Origin: an uncultured Draconibacterium sp.
GTDB lineage: Bacteria; Bacteroidota; Bacteroidia; Bacteroidales; Prolixibacteraceae
Assembly: GCF_963675065.1 (NCBI RefSeq)
Contig: NZ_OY775906.1
Span: forward strand, 3,574,001-3,638,000
DNA: 64,000 bases
Direction: 5' to 3'
Shown here: positions 1-9,836 of the stretch, in pieces
How positions within the stretch are numbered: the stretch's first letter is position 1
Layout of the letters: each line of letters starts with the position of its first letter
The notes under the pieces: generated by a model
Seen by the model: the letters and a program-made list of their open reading frames with translations, nothing else
Databases searched by the model: none
What the model was told of the DNA's origin: nothing
Made by a program: the position numbers and the translations under genes

Positions 1-167
1 TGAAAATCTACAAGATATACGTTTTAAATGAATCAAGCTAAAGATTTTCAATGCCAAGGTTAACCCTGACAAATAATTTTTTTTCAATTATTTCGTCAGT
101 CCTTCGGATAATTAATTCATTTTTATGAATTAATCAGGTTAAATTTCAATGTAAACAAAAAACAGAA
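1..167. other. Gene-free leader with two AT-rich hairpins upstream of ispD
   Basis: No coding region is visible before ispD. Two inverted repeats stand out. The first has arms at 66-78 (CTGACAAATAATT) and 86-99, separated by a T-rich loop. The second is a perfect 10-bp pair, ATTAATTCAT at 111-120 and ATGAATTAAT at 125-134, with a TTTT loop. They could end transcription of a gene lying left of the window or structure the ispD leader. Neither has a clear U-tract that decides the matter. Confidence 0.4.
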
Positions 168-170
168 TTG

Positions 171-842
171 ATGCTAAAAAAGTTTGCTTTAATTGTTGCA
201 GGTGGCAGCGGAAACCGAATGGGGGCTACCGTTCCAAAACAATTTCTTGAAATTGAGGAGAAGCCTGTTTTAATGTACACTTTTGAAGCCTTTTTACGTT
301 TTGACCCTGACATTGAATTTGTGCTCGTTTTACCCGAAACACAGGTTGAACACTGGAAGAAACTTTGCGAAAAACACGCGTTTAAAACAAATTACAAACT
401 TGCTTTTGGCGGCGAAAACCGTTTTCAATCCGTAAAAAACGGGCTCGCACAAATTGATGATAACGGCATTGTTTTTATACACGATGGCGTTCGGCCGCTG
501 GTAGCCAGGGAAACTATTGAACACTGTTTTTCGGAAGCTAAAAAATCGGGCAACGCCTTGCCGGTAGTTCCTCCTTCGGAATCGATTCGTTATTCCGATG
601 AACAAGGCAATAAAGCTGTCGACCGAAGTAAATACTTTCTGGTACAAACACCGCAAACTTTTGATGTACAATCAATAAAAGAAGCTTACCAAAAAGCTCA
701 GCACGAAAATTTTACCGACGATGCTTCTGTTCTTGAAAATGCCGGACATAAAATTCATCTTGTTAATGGCAATCGCGAAAACATAAAAATTACCTGGCCT
801 CAGGATCTTATCATCGCCAAAACCTTTCTTTTTCCACAATAG
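171..842 (+). CDS. ispD: 2-C-methyl-D-erythritol 4-phosphate cytidylyltransferase (IspD)
   Basis: IspD transfers CMP from CTP to MEP in the third step of the non-mevalonate isoprenoid pathway; it is cytosolic. The N-terminus has the nucleotide-binding signature VAGGSGNRMG followed by PKQF. HDGVRPLV near residue 106 and TDDASVLE near residue 183 match conserved substrate and metal-binding segments. The length of 223 aa is typical. I chose the ATG at 171; a TTG three bases upstream is in frame but less likely. The gene stands alone: the next gene starts about 190 bp downstream behind its own promoter. Confidence 0.93.
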   Translation: MLKKFALIVAGGSGNRMGATVPKQFLEIEEKPVLMYTFEAFLRFDPDIEFVLVLPETQVEHWKKLCEKHAFKTNYKLAFGGENRFQSVKNGLAQIDDNGIVFIHDGVRPLVARETIEHCFSEAKKSGNALPVVPPSESIRYSDEQGNKAVDRSKYFLVQTPQTFDVQSIKEAYQKAQHENFTDDASVLENAGHKIHLVNGNRENIKITWPQDLIIAKTFLFPQ

Positions 843-1023
843 TATAATCGGCGTTTATTGGTAAATATTCGCCACTTACCGATTTCGCTAAAGGAAACTT
901 TAATAATCCAAATAGTTTTGCATTTACTTATTACTCTTCAAAGAGTGCTCAATTTTAGGAATATTGTAAGTTTAACTTTAAGTAAACTTTTAACCCCAGC
1001 AAAGTTTCCTAACAAAAAAAGAA

Positions 1024-1031
1024 TACTTTTG
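1024..1031 (+). promoter_or_regulatory. Bacteroidota-type -7 box (TACTTTTG) before the TetR gene
   Basis: TACTTTTG matches the TAnnTTTG -7 consensus of the Bacteroidota housekeeping sigma factor. It ends only five bases before the GTG start of the TetR gene, so the transcript would begin at or very near the start codon. No clear TTG is present at -33, so this is a partial match. Confidence 0.45.
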
Positions 1032-1035
1032 CCAC

Positions 1036-1662
1036 GTGGAAGAAAAGAAAAAATATATTATTGAAAACGTAGGCCATCTTTATTTTAAGAAAGGTATACG
1101 TGCGGTTACCATGGACACCGTGGCAGCCGAATTCAGCATCTCAAAAAAAACGCTTTACCAATATTTTACCGATAAAGAAGACCTCGTCAATCAGGTTATC
1201 GAGTTCTTTATGGATGAAAGTGGTAAAACATTTAAGGAATTGGATGATAAAAATGCCATCGATAGTATTCTTCTCATTCGCAAGCATGTAGCATTTATTT
1301 TAAAATTCTATAATAATGGCATTGAGAAGGATCTTAAAAAGTATTATCCCAAACTATATAAAAAGATAAATGAGGTAAAACGCGAACGAATATTTACCAA
1401 TACCATCGACAACCTGAAACAAGGAATGGCGCAGGGCATGTATCGTACCGATCTTGATCCTTATCTGATTGCCAAACTGCAAGTTGGCAGGATGTTGTAC
1501 ACAATGAATCCGGACTATGGAATTTTTAAAGAATACGAAGTAAACTCGCTCGCATTTTTCGACAGCATGATGGACTACCACATGAATGCCATTTGCAACG
1601 AGAAAGGAATAAAATATTATAAAAAACAGCTAAACAAAGTTCAGTATGAAGAAACAAATTAA
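1036..1662 (+). CDS. TetR/AcrR family transcriptional regulator
   Basis: This is a 208-aa one-component repressor with an N-terminal HTH: a TMDTVAAEF first helix, a turn, then SISKKTLYQYF as recognition helix at about residues 27-45. A helical ligand-binding and dimer domain follows. The start is GTG at 1036; no in-frame ATG lies in a better place. The stop overlaps the start of the TolC gene by 17 bp, so the two are translationally coupled. It probably represses its own efflux operon when no ligand is bound; this is inferred from position and family. A -7 box five bases upstream implies a very short or absent 5' leader. Confidence 0.88.
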   Translation: MEEKKKYIIENVGHLYFKKGIRAVTMDTVAAEFSISKKTLYQYFTDKEDLVNQVIEFFMDESGKTFKELDDKNAIDSILLIRKHVAFILKFYNNGIEKDLKKYYPKLYKKINEVKRERIFTNTIDNLKQGMAQGMYRTDLDPYLIAKLQVGRMLYTMNPDYGIFKEYEVNSLAFFDSMMDYHMNAICNEKGIKYYKKQLNKVQYEETN

Positions 1663-2989
1663 ACAATTAATCTTGTTTTTACTTTTGTCAGTTGTGGGAC
1701 TATCGCTGAAAGCTCAGGAAGAAGAAAACACCCGGTTTTCGCTCGATCAGGCCACACAATATGCCATGCAAAACTCGTATGTTTTGTTTAATACGAAACA
1801 AGATGTAACCATTGCTCAGAAACAAGTTTGGGAAACAATTACAACCGGATTGCCGCAAGTATCAGGAACAGCTAATTACAGCATGTTTCTGAATCTTCCA
1901 GTTTCGCTTCTTCCGGGAGAATTTTTTGGAGAAGATCCGGGCACCTACATACCGGTAAAATTTGGACAGGATTATAGTGCCGATTTCGGATTCAGTGTAT
2001 CGCAAAAAATCTTCGATGGTGCGTGGATTGTTGGAGTTAGCTCGGCCGAACTGTATTTAAACCTGGCCAAACAAGCCAACGAAAAGACTGAGATTGATAT
2101 TCGGAATGCTGTAGCACAAGCCTACTATACCGTATTAATCAGCGAACGCTACCGCGTGGTTATGCTCGAGAATCTTAAAAACACCACTGATTTGTACGAA
2201 GAAACAAAGGTTTACTACGAAAATGGATTTCGCGAGCAGCAGGATGTTGACCAGTTGAGGATATTGCAGAAAAATGCGGAAAACGAGGTACTTCGCTCGG
2301 AAAGAGAACTGAAAATTGCCAAAACAGTTTTGAAATACACCATGGGTTACATCATCAATCAGGAGATTGAACTTACCGATGAAATCGATGTTTTTGTTTC
2401 GCCATTGGTGCAGGAGATGAACACCATTGACCTGGATTTGATCAATCATATCGATTATCGTCTGGCCCAGTCGAATTTTGAAGTTTCTGAGAAATTATTC
2501 CGATTGGAAAAGGTAGCTTATTTACCTAAGTTTGATGCATTTTACAGCTACACCAAAACATCATACGGTAATAAAGCCAACCTGCTTCAGGAAGCGTGGT
2601 TCCCATCGTCGCTGATTGGATTTCAGGCTTCCATTCCGATTTTCAATTCAGGTAACAAACGTGCGAAGGTACAAATGGCTCGTATCGAACTCGACAAAGC
2701 TCAAAACGATATTCGCTACGCCGAGATCACACTTCAGAAAGATTATTTAACGGCATCGGCACAAATGGAAACCGCGCGCGAACAGTTTATTAACACACGC
2801 GAAAACCTCGATCTGGCACAAAGTATTTTGGATAAAACCCATATTAAATTCAATAATGGAATGGTAAGTAGTGCTGAACTATCGCAACAGGAAAGCCAGT
2901 ACATAACCACCTGGCAACAATTGGTAACTTCAACCCTGTCGTTACTGCAAGCCGATCTAAATCTTAAAAAAGCTGCCGGCGCATTATAA
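1646..2989 (+). CDS. TolC family outer membrane efflux protein
   Basis: This 447-aa outer-membrane channel of a tripartite efflux pump starts with a signal peptide (MKKQIKQLILFLLLSVVGLS, cleavage near LKAQ). The body is made of long amphipathic helices in two related halves, as in TolC/OEP proteins, for example RFSLDQATQYAMQNSY at the N-terminus and LDLAQSILDKTHIKFNNG in the C-terminal half. It overlaps the TetR gene and is followed by the adaptor and inner-membrane pump genes. The order regulator-channel-adaptor-pump is a complete RND system. Substrate cannot be told from sequence. Confidence 0.9.
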   Translation: MKKQIKQLILFLLLSVVGLSLKAQEEENTRFSLDQATQYAMQNSYVLFNTKQDVTIAQKQVWETITTGLPQVSGTANYSMFLNLPVSLLPGEFFGEDPGTYIPVKFGQDYSADFGFSVSQKIFDGAWIVGVSSAELYLNLAKQANEKTEIDIRNAVAQAYYTVLISERYRVVMLENLKNTTDLYEETKVYYENGFREQQDVDQLRILQKNAENEVLRSERELKIAKTVLKYTMGYIINQEIELTDEIDVFVSPLVQEMNTIDLDLINHIDYRLAQSNFEVSEKLFRLEKVAYLPKFDAFYSYTKTSYGNKANLLQEAWFPSSLIGFQASIPIFNSGNKRAKVQMARIELDKAQNDIRYAEITLQKDYLTASAQMETAREQFINTRENLDLAQSILDKTHIKFNNGMVSSAELSQQESQYITTWQQLVTSTLSLLQADLNLKKAAGAL

Positions 2990-3103
2990 ACGAAAACAAA
3001 AAAATTATATACGATGAAACGAGCAACACAAAATTTGCCACATAGGAATAAGTTTAAAAGCGAGTTCCATGAGTTACCTCTGAAAATAAAAGGTATTAAA
3101 CGA

Positions 3104-4225
3104 ATGAAAAAGATCTTATTCATAGTAACAACCGCACTTATAGTTTCCGCATGCGGAAATACCAACATTCCCGACGAAGCCGCTAAACGAAAGCAATTGC
3201 AAGAACTTAAGCAACAGGTTCACTCGCTGGAACAACAAATTCATACAATTGAAACCGAACTTGCTGCAAACGAAACAGAAGAGTTGGTAAATATAAAAAC
3301 CACCCTTTTGGAGAACCAAAAGTTTGAGCACTTTATTGAGGTAAACGGTAAAGTTGAAGCCGAGCAGGATGTTGATGTAAGCCCTGAATCGGCAGGTATT
3401 ATTAAAGAAGTTTTGGTAACTGAAGGACAGCAGGTAAGAAAAGGCCAGATTATGGCCCGCCTGAATACCGACGTATTGGAACGTTCAATAGAAGAGTTGC
3501 AGGTACAACTGGATTTGGCCGTAACAAATTATGAGCGCCAAACAAATCTGTGGGATCAGAATATCGGTTCTGAAATGGAGTATCTGCAAGCCAAAAACAA
3601 TAAAGAAAGTCTGGAGAAAAGGATCAAAAGCCTGAAAACCCAAATTGAAATGACCGAAGTTAAATCGCCTATCAACGGGATAGTCGATATCGTATATCAG
3701 GAGAAAGGGAACATTGGAAGTCCGCAGTCTCCTTTTGCCAAGGTTATTAATACCAGTAACATTAAAATTTATGGCGACATTTCCGAGTCGCACATTACCA
3801 AAGTTCACAAAGGTGACAATGTTGAAATTCGTTTCCCGGCTCTGGACAAAACCGTTGATGCAAAAATTAACCAAATTGGTAATACTATCGATCCGAATAA
3901 CCGCACGTTCCGCGTTCGTATTAATATTGGTAACGAATCGAACCAGATAAAACCAAACCTGGTTTCGGTTCTGTCAATGCGCGATTACGTAAACAATTCA
4001 GCCATTGTAGTGCCTTCGCTTTACGTTAAGCAAGATTTTAAAGGACACTACCTGTATATTGTTGAAAAGGCTGACGGGAAAAATGTAGCTAAAAAAGTAT
4101 ACGTAACACCGGGGATTAGCAATAACAATATGACTGAAATTAGTGAAGGCCTGACAGCCGGAACACAGATTATTTCCGAAGGTTACAATCAGGTTGTTAA
4201 CGGAACCGCTGTTAAGATCAATTAA
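3104..4225 (+). CDS. Efflux RND transporter periplasmic adaptor subunit (HlyD/MFP family)
   Basis: The adaptor links the RND pump to the TolC-like channel. I place the start at the ATG at 3104 because it begins a lipoprotein signal peptide (MKKILFIVTTALIVSAC, lipobox VSAC); an upstream in-frame ATG at 3014 would bury this signal after 30 residues. A coiled coil follows (about residues 26-60), then the biotinyl/lipoyl-like half motif VSPESAGIIKEVLVTEGQQV, a helical hairpin, the second half motif (VKSPINGIVDIV) and a beta-barrel with membrane-proximal domain. It lies 24 bp before the pump gene. Confidence 0.92.
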   Translation: MKKILFIVTTALIVSACGNTNIPDEAAKRKQLQELKQQVHSLEQQIHTIETELAANETEELVNIKTTLLENQKFEHFIEVNGKVEAEQDVDVSPESAGIIKEVLVTEGQQVRKGQIMARLNTDVLERSIEELQVQLDLAVTNYERQTNLWDQNIGSEMEYLQAKNNKESLEKRIKSLKTQIEMTEVKSPINGIVDIVYQEKGNIGSPQSPFAKVINTSNIKIYGDISESHITKVHKGDNVEIRFPALDKTVDAKINQIGNTIDPNNRTFRVRINIGNESNQIKPNLVSVLSMRDYVNNSAIVVPSLYVKQDFKGHYLYIVEKADGKNVAKKVYVTPGISNNNMTEISEGLTAGTQIISEGYNQVVNGTAVKIN

Positions 4226-4249
4226 ACACCTACCTAAAAATTCTTCAAA

Positions 4250-7200
4250 ATGGAGAAAGAAACAGAAAAACATAAATCTGAAATAACGCGCAAGTTTCAA
4301 CCCACGTTTCTTGCACTAAAGAATAAAACCACGGTGTATATTTTTACGGCTCTGCTGGTTTTATTCGGAATCTTCTCGTATCAGCAAATGCCTCGCGAAG
4401 CAATGCCCGAGATTGTTGTTCCGTATATTTTTATTCAAACACTATATCCCGGAAACTCGCCGGTTGATATTGAAAACCTGTGTACCCGCCCCATTGAAAA
4501 AGAATTGAAAGGGCTGAAAGGCGTGAAAGAAGTAACGTCGGCATCGTACCAGGATGTAAGTACCATTATTGTTGAGTTTAACACTAATGTTACCATAAAA
4601 CAGGCGCTTCAGGATACCAAAGACCGTGTTGACCAGGCAAAGTCAGAATTACCGGGAGACTTGCCCAACGATCCGTATGTAACCGATTTCGATCTTTCGG
4701 AATATCCGATTATGAATGTAAACGTTTCAGGCGAATACAACATGCGCGATCTGAAAAAGTATGCAGAAATAATGCAGGACGAATTTGAAGGCTTCAAGGA
4801 AATATCGGAAGCCAACATTCGGGGTATTGAAGAACGCGAAATTCAGATTAACATCGATCCATATAAACTCGATGCTGTTGGGCTAACTTTTGAAGATGTG
4901 GCTTTCGCCATTCAGTTGGAAAACATCAGCATGGGAGCCGGTCAGTTTACTGCCGACCAAACCCGCCGTACCATTCGTACCGATGCCAACTACACCAGTA
5001 TAGATCAAATTGCCAATACCATTATTAAGGTAAACATGGGCAAACCGGTCTATATCCGCGACGTGGCAACCGTAGTTGACGGCTATAAAGAACAAGCAAC
5101 GATTGCCCGCCTGAACGACCAACCGGTAATTACCTTGTCGGTTACCAAAAAATCGGGAGAGAACATCCTTGCTGCTTCTCAAAATGTTATTAATGCAATT
5201 GACCAGCTAAAAGCACGTGGCCAAATTCCCAAAGACCTTGATGTAGTTGTTACCGACGACATGACCGTCTACATTGAAGATACCATTTCGAACCTCGAAA
5301 ACAGTATTATTCTGGGAATGATTCTGGTAACCTTTATACTATTCCTGTTCCTGGGGTTCCGTAACGCACTTTTTGCCGGTTTGGCCATTCCACTGTCGAT
5401 GTTCCTGTCGTTTGTTATTCTGCAGCAAAGCGGAATTACCTTAAACTCCATGGTGCTTTACGGACTGATACTCGCACTGGGTATGTTGGTAGACAATGCC
5501 ATTGTTGTGGTTGAAAATGTGTACCGCCTCTTAAGCGAGGGAAATCCCTTACAAAAAGCCACCAAACAAGGGGTAAGCGAAATTGCCTTCCCCATTATTT
5601 CTTCAACATTAACAACACTTGCCGCTTTCTTCCCGCTACTGGCGTGGGAAGGCATTATTGGCGAGTTTATGAAAATATTACCGCAAACATTAATCGTGGT
5701 GCTTGCCTCATCCCTGTTTGTGGCACTTATAATTAATCCGGCGTTTATTTCATCCTTTATGAAAGTGGATGATATAAACCGTAAAGCCAATGTGAAAAAA
5801 GTGTTGCGAAATGCTGCAATATTTGCCGGTATCTCCGTCTTGTTTTACGTGGCCAAAATTTTCTTATTGGGAAATCTTTTGGCAACCGTAGCCCTTTTAA
5901 TGGTAACCAATTTATTTGTATTAAGACCGGTGGCACGCTGGTTTCAAACTAAATTTCTGGTTTGGCTTGAGAACATGTATACCAAACAATTGAGGCATGC
6001 ATTAAACGGACCATGGCCTTACATTTACTTTGGCGGAACTACTTTATTACTAATATTCTCTATCTATTTTTATTTCTTCGTAAGCAATCCCAAAGTGGTT
6101 ACCTTTCCGAGTACCGATCCAACAACCATTTTTGTTACCACTGAATTGCCGCTGGGAACTTCGATTGAAAGAACCGATGAAGTTTCGCGCGAGGTGGAAA
6201 ATATTATAAAAGAAACCATTAAACCGGTTAATCATATTGTGAAATCGGTTACTACCAATGTTGGTGTTGGTATGAGTGGTGGCATGTTCTCGAATAATGA
6301 GGAAAGCCCGAATAAATCGCTTACTTCGGTTTCGTTTGTTGAATATAAACTGCGCGATGGCATCAACACAGCGATTGTTATGCAGGATATTGCCAAAAAC
6401 CTTGACGGCTTTGTTGGTGCAAAAATTTTCGTAGAAAAGGATGATCAGGGGCCGCCAACCGGAGATCCGGTTAGTATTGATGTATCAGGCGATGAGTTCG
6501 ATCAGCTTATCCATATCACCGACAATTTTATGCGAATAATTGAAGAAGACAATATTCCGGGAATTGACGAATTGCAACTCAATATCAATACCAACCAACC
6601 GGAAATGCTTATTCAGGTTGATCGCGAACAAGCACGATTATACGAACTCTCAACGCAGCAAATTGCGATGGCATTCCGTAACTCAATTTACGGTTACGAA
6701 GCCAGCCAGTTTAAAGATGGCGAAGATGAATACGATATTTTTGTTCGATTGGATGAAAAATACCGTAACGATGTTTCTACTTTAATGAACCAGAAAATTC
6801 CGGTTAACGATAGTAAAATTCCTATTTCATCAGTAGCATCGTTTAAATATTCAACCTCGTACGATAAAATCAGCCGGATTGACCACAAACGCGTTATTTC
6901 CATTACATCGGGGGTTATGGAAGGCTACAATGCCAACGAAATCAATACGCGCATTGAGCAGTTACTTGAAGATTATGATATGCCGGAAGGTTACACCTAC
7001 GAGTTTTCAGGCGAACAAAAAGAACAGGCCGAAAGCATGGAATTTTTAGTGTACGCACTGATTATTGCCGTAGCCATGATCATGATTATTATGGTTACAC
7101 AGTTTAACTCCTTTATCCGCCCGGCAATTATTATTGCCACCGTTTTGTTCAGCACCATTGGTGTATTCCTTGGATTGGGAATCTTTCAGATGGAGTTTGT

Positions 7201-7696
7201 TGTAATTATGACCGGTATTGGAATCATCTCGCTGGCAGGAATTGTGGTAAACAATGGTATTGTACTAATCGACTACATTGACCTGACCCGACAACGCAAA
7301 CGTAAAGAACTTGGCTATTCAGAAAAAGCTTTCTTGCCAAAACAGGTTCAGATTGATGCACTGGTAGAAGCCGGAAGAACACGTTTACGCCCTGTACTGC
7401 TAACAGCAATTACTACAGTGTTAGGTTTGCTGCCACTTGCCGTTGGCTTAAACTTTAACTTCTTTACGCTGTACTCGCGCTTCGATCCGCAGATATCGGT
7501 TGGCGGAGAAAGTGTAGCGTTCTGGGGGCCAATGTCGTGGACTGTAATATTTGGTCTTACCTTTGCCACTTTCTTAACCCTGTTGCTTTCTCCGGTGATG
7601 TATATGATTACCATCCGGATTAATTACAGTATAAAAAAATGGACCGGTAATTTGCCGGAAGACAATATGCCGAAAAAACCAGAAGTACCGGAATAA
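4250..7696 (+). CDS. Efflux RND transporter permease subunit (AcrB/HAE-like)
   Basis: This 1148-aa proton-driven inner-membrane pump has the RND plan: TM1 near residue 30, a large periplasmic loop, TM2-TM6, a second half with TM7, a second loop, and TM8-TM12. TM4 carries GMLVDNAIVVVENVY; the Asp is the expected proton-relay position. Between the two halves (about residues 510-560) there is extra hydrophobic sequence not present in the E. coli AcrB layout. The C-terminal half ends with TAITTVLGLLPLAV, a conserved RND segment. It is the last gene of the operon and is followed by a strong hairpin terminator. The substrate (drug, bile salt or other) is unknown. Confidence 0.93.
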   Translation: MEKETEKHKSEITRKFQPTFLALKNKTTVYIFTALLVLFGIFSYQQMPREAMPEIVVPYIFIQTLYPGNSPVDIENLCTRPIEKELKGLKGVKEVTSASYQDVSTIIVEFNTNVTIKQALQDTKDRVDQAKSELPGDLPNDPYVTDFDLSEYPIMNVNVSGEYNMRDLKKYAEIMQDEFEGFKEISEANIRGIEEREIQINIDPYKLDAVGLTFEDVAFAIQLENISMGAGQFTADQTRRTIRTDANYTSIDQIANTIIKVNMGKPVYIRDVATVVDGYKEQATIARLNDQPVITLSVTKKSGENILAASQNVINAIDQLKARGQIPKDLDVVVTDDMTVYIEDTISNLENSIILGMILVTFILFLFLGFRNALFAGLAIPLSMFLSFVILQQSGITLNSMVLYGLILALGMLVDNAIVVVENVYRLLSEGNPLQKATKQGVSEIAFPIISSTLTTLAAFFPLLAWEGIIGEFMKILPQTLIVVLASSLFVALIINPAFISSFMKVDDINRKANVKKVLRNAAIFAGISVLFYVAKIFLLGNLLATVALLMVTNLFVLRPVARWFQTKFLVWLENMYTKQLRHALNGPWPYIYFGGTTLLLIFSIYFYFFVSNPKVVTFPSTDPTTIFVTTELPLGTSIERTDEVSREVENIIKETIKPVNHIVKSVTTNVGVGMSGGMFSNNEESPNKSLTSVSFVEYKLRDGINTAIVMQDIAKNLDGFVGAKIFVEKDDQGPPTGDPVSIDVSGDEFDQLIHITDNFMRIIEEDNIPGIDELQLNINTNQPEMLIQVDREQARLYELSTQQIAMAFRNSIYGYEASQFKDGEDEYDIFVRLDEKYRNDVSTLMNQKIPVNDSKIPISSVASFKYSTSYDKISRIDHKRVISITSGVMEGYNANEINTRIEQLLEDYDMPEGYTYEFSGEQKEQAESMEFLVYALIIAVAMIMIIMVTQFNSFIRPAIIIATVLFSTIGVFLGLGIFQMEFVVIMTGIGIISLAGIVVNNGIVLIDYIDLTRQRKRKELGYSEKAFLPKQVQIDALVEAGRTRLRPVLLTAITTVLGLLPLAVGLNFNFFTLYSRFDPQISVGGESVAFWGPMSWTVIFGLTFATFLTLLLSPVMYMITIRINYSIKKWTGNLPEDNMPKKPEVPE

Positions 7697-7713
7697 TCCG
7701 GCGCTTTTAACAG

Positions 7714-7747
7714 AAAACGGGTAGTCAAAAATGACTACCCGTTTTTT
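7714..7747 (+). terminator. Rho-independent terminator of the efflux operon
   Basis: There is a perfect 14-bp stem (AAAACGGGTAGTCA at 7714-7727 with its complement at 7732-7745), an AAAA loop, and a T-run at 7742-7747. The A-run on the left arm would let it also work on the minus strand, where manC transcription arrives from the right. Confidence 0.9.
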
Positions 7748-7840
7748 ATTGTAATGAATTTAATAACTGATTATCGCAGATAGAATTCTATCAATCCTAC
7801 TAATTCTGCGCTATTTGCTGCGTGTCAATAATTATAAATG

Positions 7841-8929
7841 TTACACCAGCGAATCGCCTTTCTGAATCCGAACGTCAGTAACAAACTTCTTTATCTGATC
7901 TTCATCGTCGCGCCGGCAAATCATTAAAGTATCGTTTCGTTCGGCAATGATAAAACCATCGAGGCCCTGAATTACAGCCATTTTGTTTTTCGAAATATCG
8001 ACAATGCAGTTTTCGGTATCATACAACATCACATTATCGGCTCTTATTACATTGCCCTCTTCATCTTTTTCTTTGTTTTCGTACAACGAACTCCAGGTTC
8101 CAAGGTCGCTCCATCCAAAATCGGCTGTTAACACATACACATTTTTTGCCTTCTCCATAATACCATAATCAATTGATATGGCCTGACACTCGGAGTAGGT
8201 TTTCCGTATAAAAGGTTCCTCGCTCGAGGTATTCATTTTGCTGCGACCATGTTCAAATTTTAGCGCTATTTCGGTAAGATGCTGCTGTAGCGACTCAAGC
8301 ATGGTAGACAGCGAGGCAATAAAAATTCCCGAATTCCAGTAAAACTCTCCACTTTCGATAAAAATCTTCGCCATTTCTTCATTCGGCTTTTCCGTAAAGG
8401 TTTTTACCTTATACAGGTTGTCCAGATCGTTAAACTCCTTTTTCCGTTTTACCTGAATATATCCATAACCCGTTTCGGGGCGGTTCGGCTTAATGCCCAA
8501 TGTTAGTAGAGCCGGCTTTTCTGCTACGAACTCCAAACCGTTTCGGATTTGCTTTTTAAACTCCTCCTCTTTCAAGATAAAATGATCTGACGGTGTTACT
8601 ATGATGTTGGCGTCCGGATCGATTAATGCAATTTTATTCGCTGCATAAGCCAAACACGGGGCGGTATTCCTTCGCAAAGGTTCAAGTAAAATCTGCTCAT
8701 CCTTAAGCTCCGGTAGCTGCGATTTTACAAGATCTTTATATAATGCATTTGTAACAACAAGGAAATTTTCTTTGGGTACGATCTCCTGGAACCGCTCGTA
8801 TGCTTGTTGAATAAAAGTTTTGCCTGTTCCTAAAATATCTAAAAACTGCTTTGGACGTGCTGTACGGCTAAGTGGCCAAAATCGACTTCCTACACCACCT
8901 GCCATTATCACACAAAAATTGTTAGCCAT
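7841..8929 (-). CDS. manC: Mannose-1-phosphate guanylyltransferase (GDP-mannose pyrophosphorylase)
   Basis: The enzyme makes GDP-mannose from GTP and mannose-1-phosphate for glycan and lipopolysaccharide assembly. The signature IMAGGVGSRFWPLSRTARPK is at the N-terminus, followed by the conserved FTEKP segment in the middle. At 362 aa it is a single-domain enzyme, without the phosphomannose isomerase domain of bifunctional ManC proteins. I start at MANNFC (8929); an upstream in-frame ATG adds nine poorly conserved residues. It points away from mlaE and converges on the efflux-operon terminator. Confidence 0.93.
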   Translation of the reverse strand: MANNFCVIMAGGVGSRFWPLSRTARPKQFLDILGTGKTFIQQAYERFQEIVPKENFLVVTNALYKDLVKSQLPELKDEQILLEPLRRNTAPCLAYAANKIALIDPDANIIVTPSDHFILKEEEFKKQIRNGLEFVAEKPALLTLGIKPNRPETGYGYIQVKRKKEFNDLDNLYKVKTFTEKPNEEMAKIFIESGEFYWNSGIFIASLSTMLESLQQHLTEIALKFEHGRSKMNTSSEEPFIRKTYSECQAISIDYGIMEKAKNVYVLTADFGWSDLGTWSSLYENKEKDEEGNVIRADNVMLYDTENCIVDISKNKMAVIQGLDGFIIAERNDTLMICRRDDEDQIKKFVTDVRIQKGDSLV

Positions 8930-9035
8930 CTGTATCTGTTTTGTTCCTAATATCAATCTATACTATGATTGTAACTTTGAAAATACAGAATTATTTTGTT
9001 ATTCTTGCCTCAGTCCGATTCAAATTCATAAAAAT

Positions 9036-9065
9036 TTTGATTCCGGTTATTAAGTTGTAATTTTA
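9036..9065 (+). promoter_or_regulatory. Probable promoter of mlaEF
   Basis: TTTG at 9036-9039 and TAATTTTA at 9058-9065 are 18 bp apart. This is close to the Bacteroidota -33/-7 pattern (TTTG, about 19 bp, TAnnTTTG), with the last base of the -7 box different. It would give a leader of about 25 nt before mlaE. Confidence 0.55.
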
Positions 9066-9095
9066 GCCGATTACATTAGCAAGAAACTTTAAACA

Positions 9096-9836
9096 ATGGG
9101 GTTTTTCTTTCATATAGGCCGATATTTTACGATGCTGAAACGGGTTTTTGCACGACCCGAGAAACACAAGCTATATATCAGGCAACTGTTTCACGAGATC
9201 GATAATCTGGGCGTAAACTCGGTGGGAATCGTAATTATCATTTCGATTTTTATTGGCGGAATTATGACCATCCAGTTCGCCTATAGTATGGCAAATCCAC
9301 TTTACCCTGTTGAATTGGTAGGTTTGGGTACACGCGATACACTTTTGCTAGAATTCTCATCAACCATGCTGGCGTTGATTATGGCCGGAAAAGTGGGCTC
9401 AAATATTACGTCCGAAATAGGCACCATGCGTGTTACAGAACAAATTGACTCACTGGAAATTATGGGTATCAACTCGGCAAGCTACCTTATTCTTCCTAAG
9501 ATAATTGCAGTCGTTTTTGTCTTCCCGTTTCTATATATCATCAGTGTATTTTTTGGTTTGCTGGGCGGTATGCTTACCGGGCCAGTTGCGGGAGTAATAT
9601 CTATTCCGGATTATATTTCCGGCATCCAGTGGCTGTTTTACCCCTATTACATTACTTTCTCGTTAATAAAATCGCTGTTTTTTGGATTTCTGGTGGCGTC
9701 GGTGCCGGCGTATTTTGGTTATTACGTTCAGGGCGGCGCACTCGAAGTAGGTAAAGCCAGTACAAAAGCTGTGGTAAATACCAATATTCTTATTTTGTTT
9801 TTCGATTTAATTTTAACCCGCCTGCTTTTAACATGA
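9096..9836 (+). CDS. mlaE: MlaE family lipid ABC transporter permease
   Basis: This 246-aa inner-membrane permease is related to MlaE, which moves phospholipids between the inner membrane and the periplasmic MCE protein. Five or six hydrophobic segments are visible. The conserved central block has EFSSTMLALIMAGKVGSNI followed by GTMRVTEQIDSLEIMGI, the family's coupling region. The stop overlaps the ATPase start by 4 bp (ATGA), so the two are coupled. An MCE-domain gene, the usual third partner, is not in the window. Confidence 0.92.
   Translation: MGFFFHIGRYFTMLKRVFARPEKHKLYIRQLFHEIDNLGVNSVGIVIIISIFIGGIMTIQFAYSMANPLYPVELVGLGTRDTLLLEFSSTMLALIMAGKVGSNITSEIGTMRVTEQIDSLEIMGINSASYLILPKIIAVVFVFPFLYIISVFFGLLGGMLTGPVAGVISIPDYISGIQWLFYPYYITFSLIKSLFFGFLVASVPAYFGYYVQGGALEVGKASTKAVVNTNILILFFDLILTRLLLT

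Noticed and set aside
858..1064. 68-aa plus-strand frame between ispD and the TetR gene
   Set aside because: It overlaps the TetR start in another frame, covers the promoter box, has no ribosome site, and its composition is that of AT-rich spacer.
3014..3103. Upstream extension of the HlyD-family adaptor
   Set aside because: It would place 30 charged residues before a clear lipoprotein signal peptide; the start at 3104 is better.
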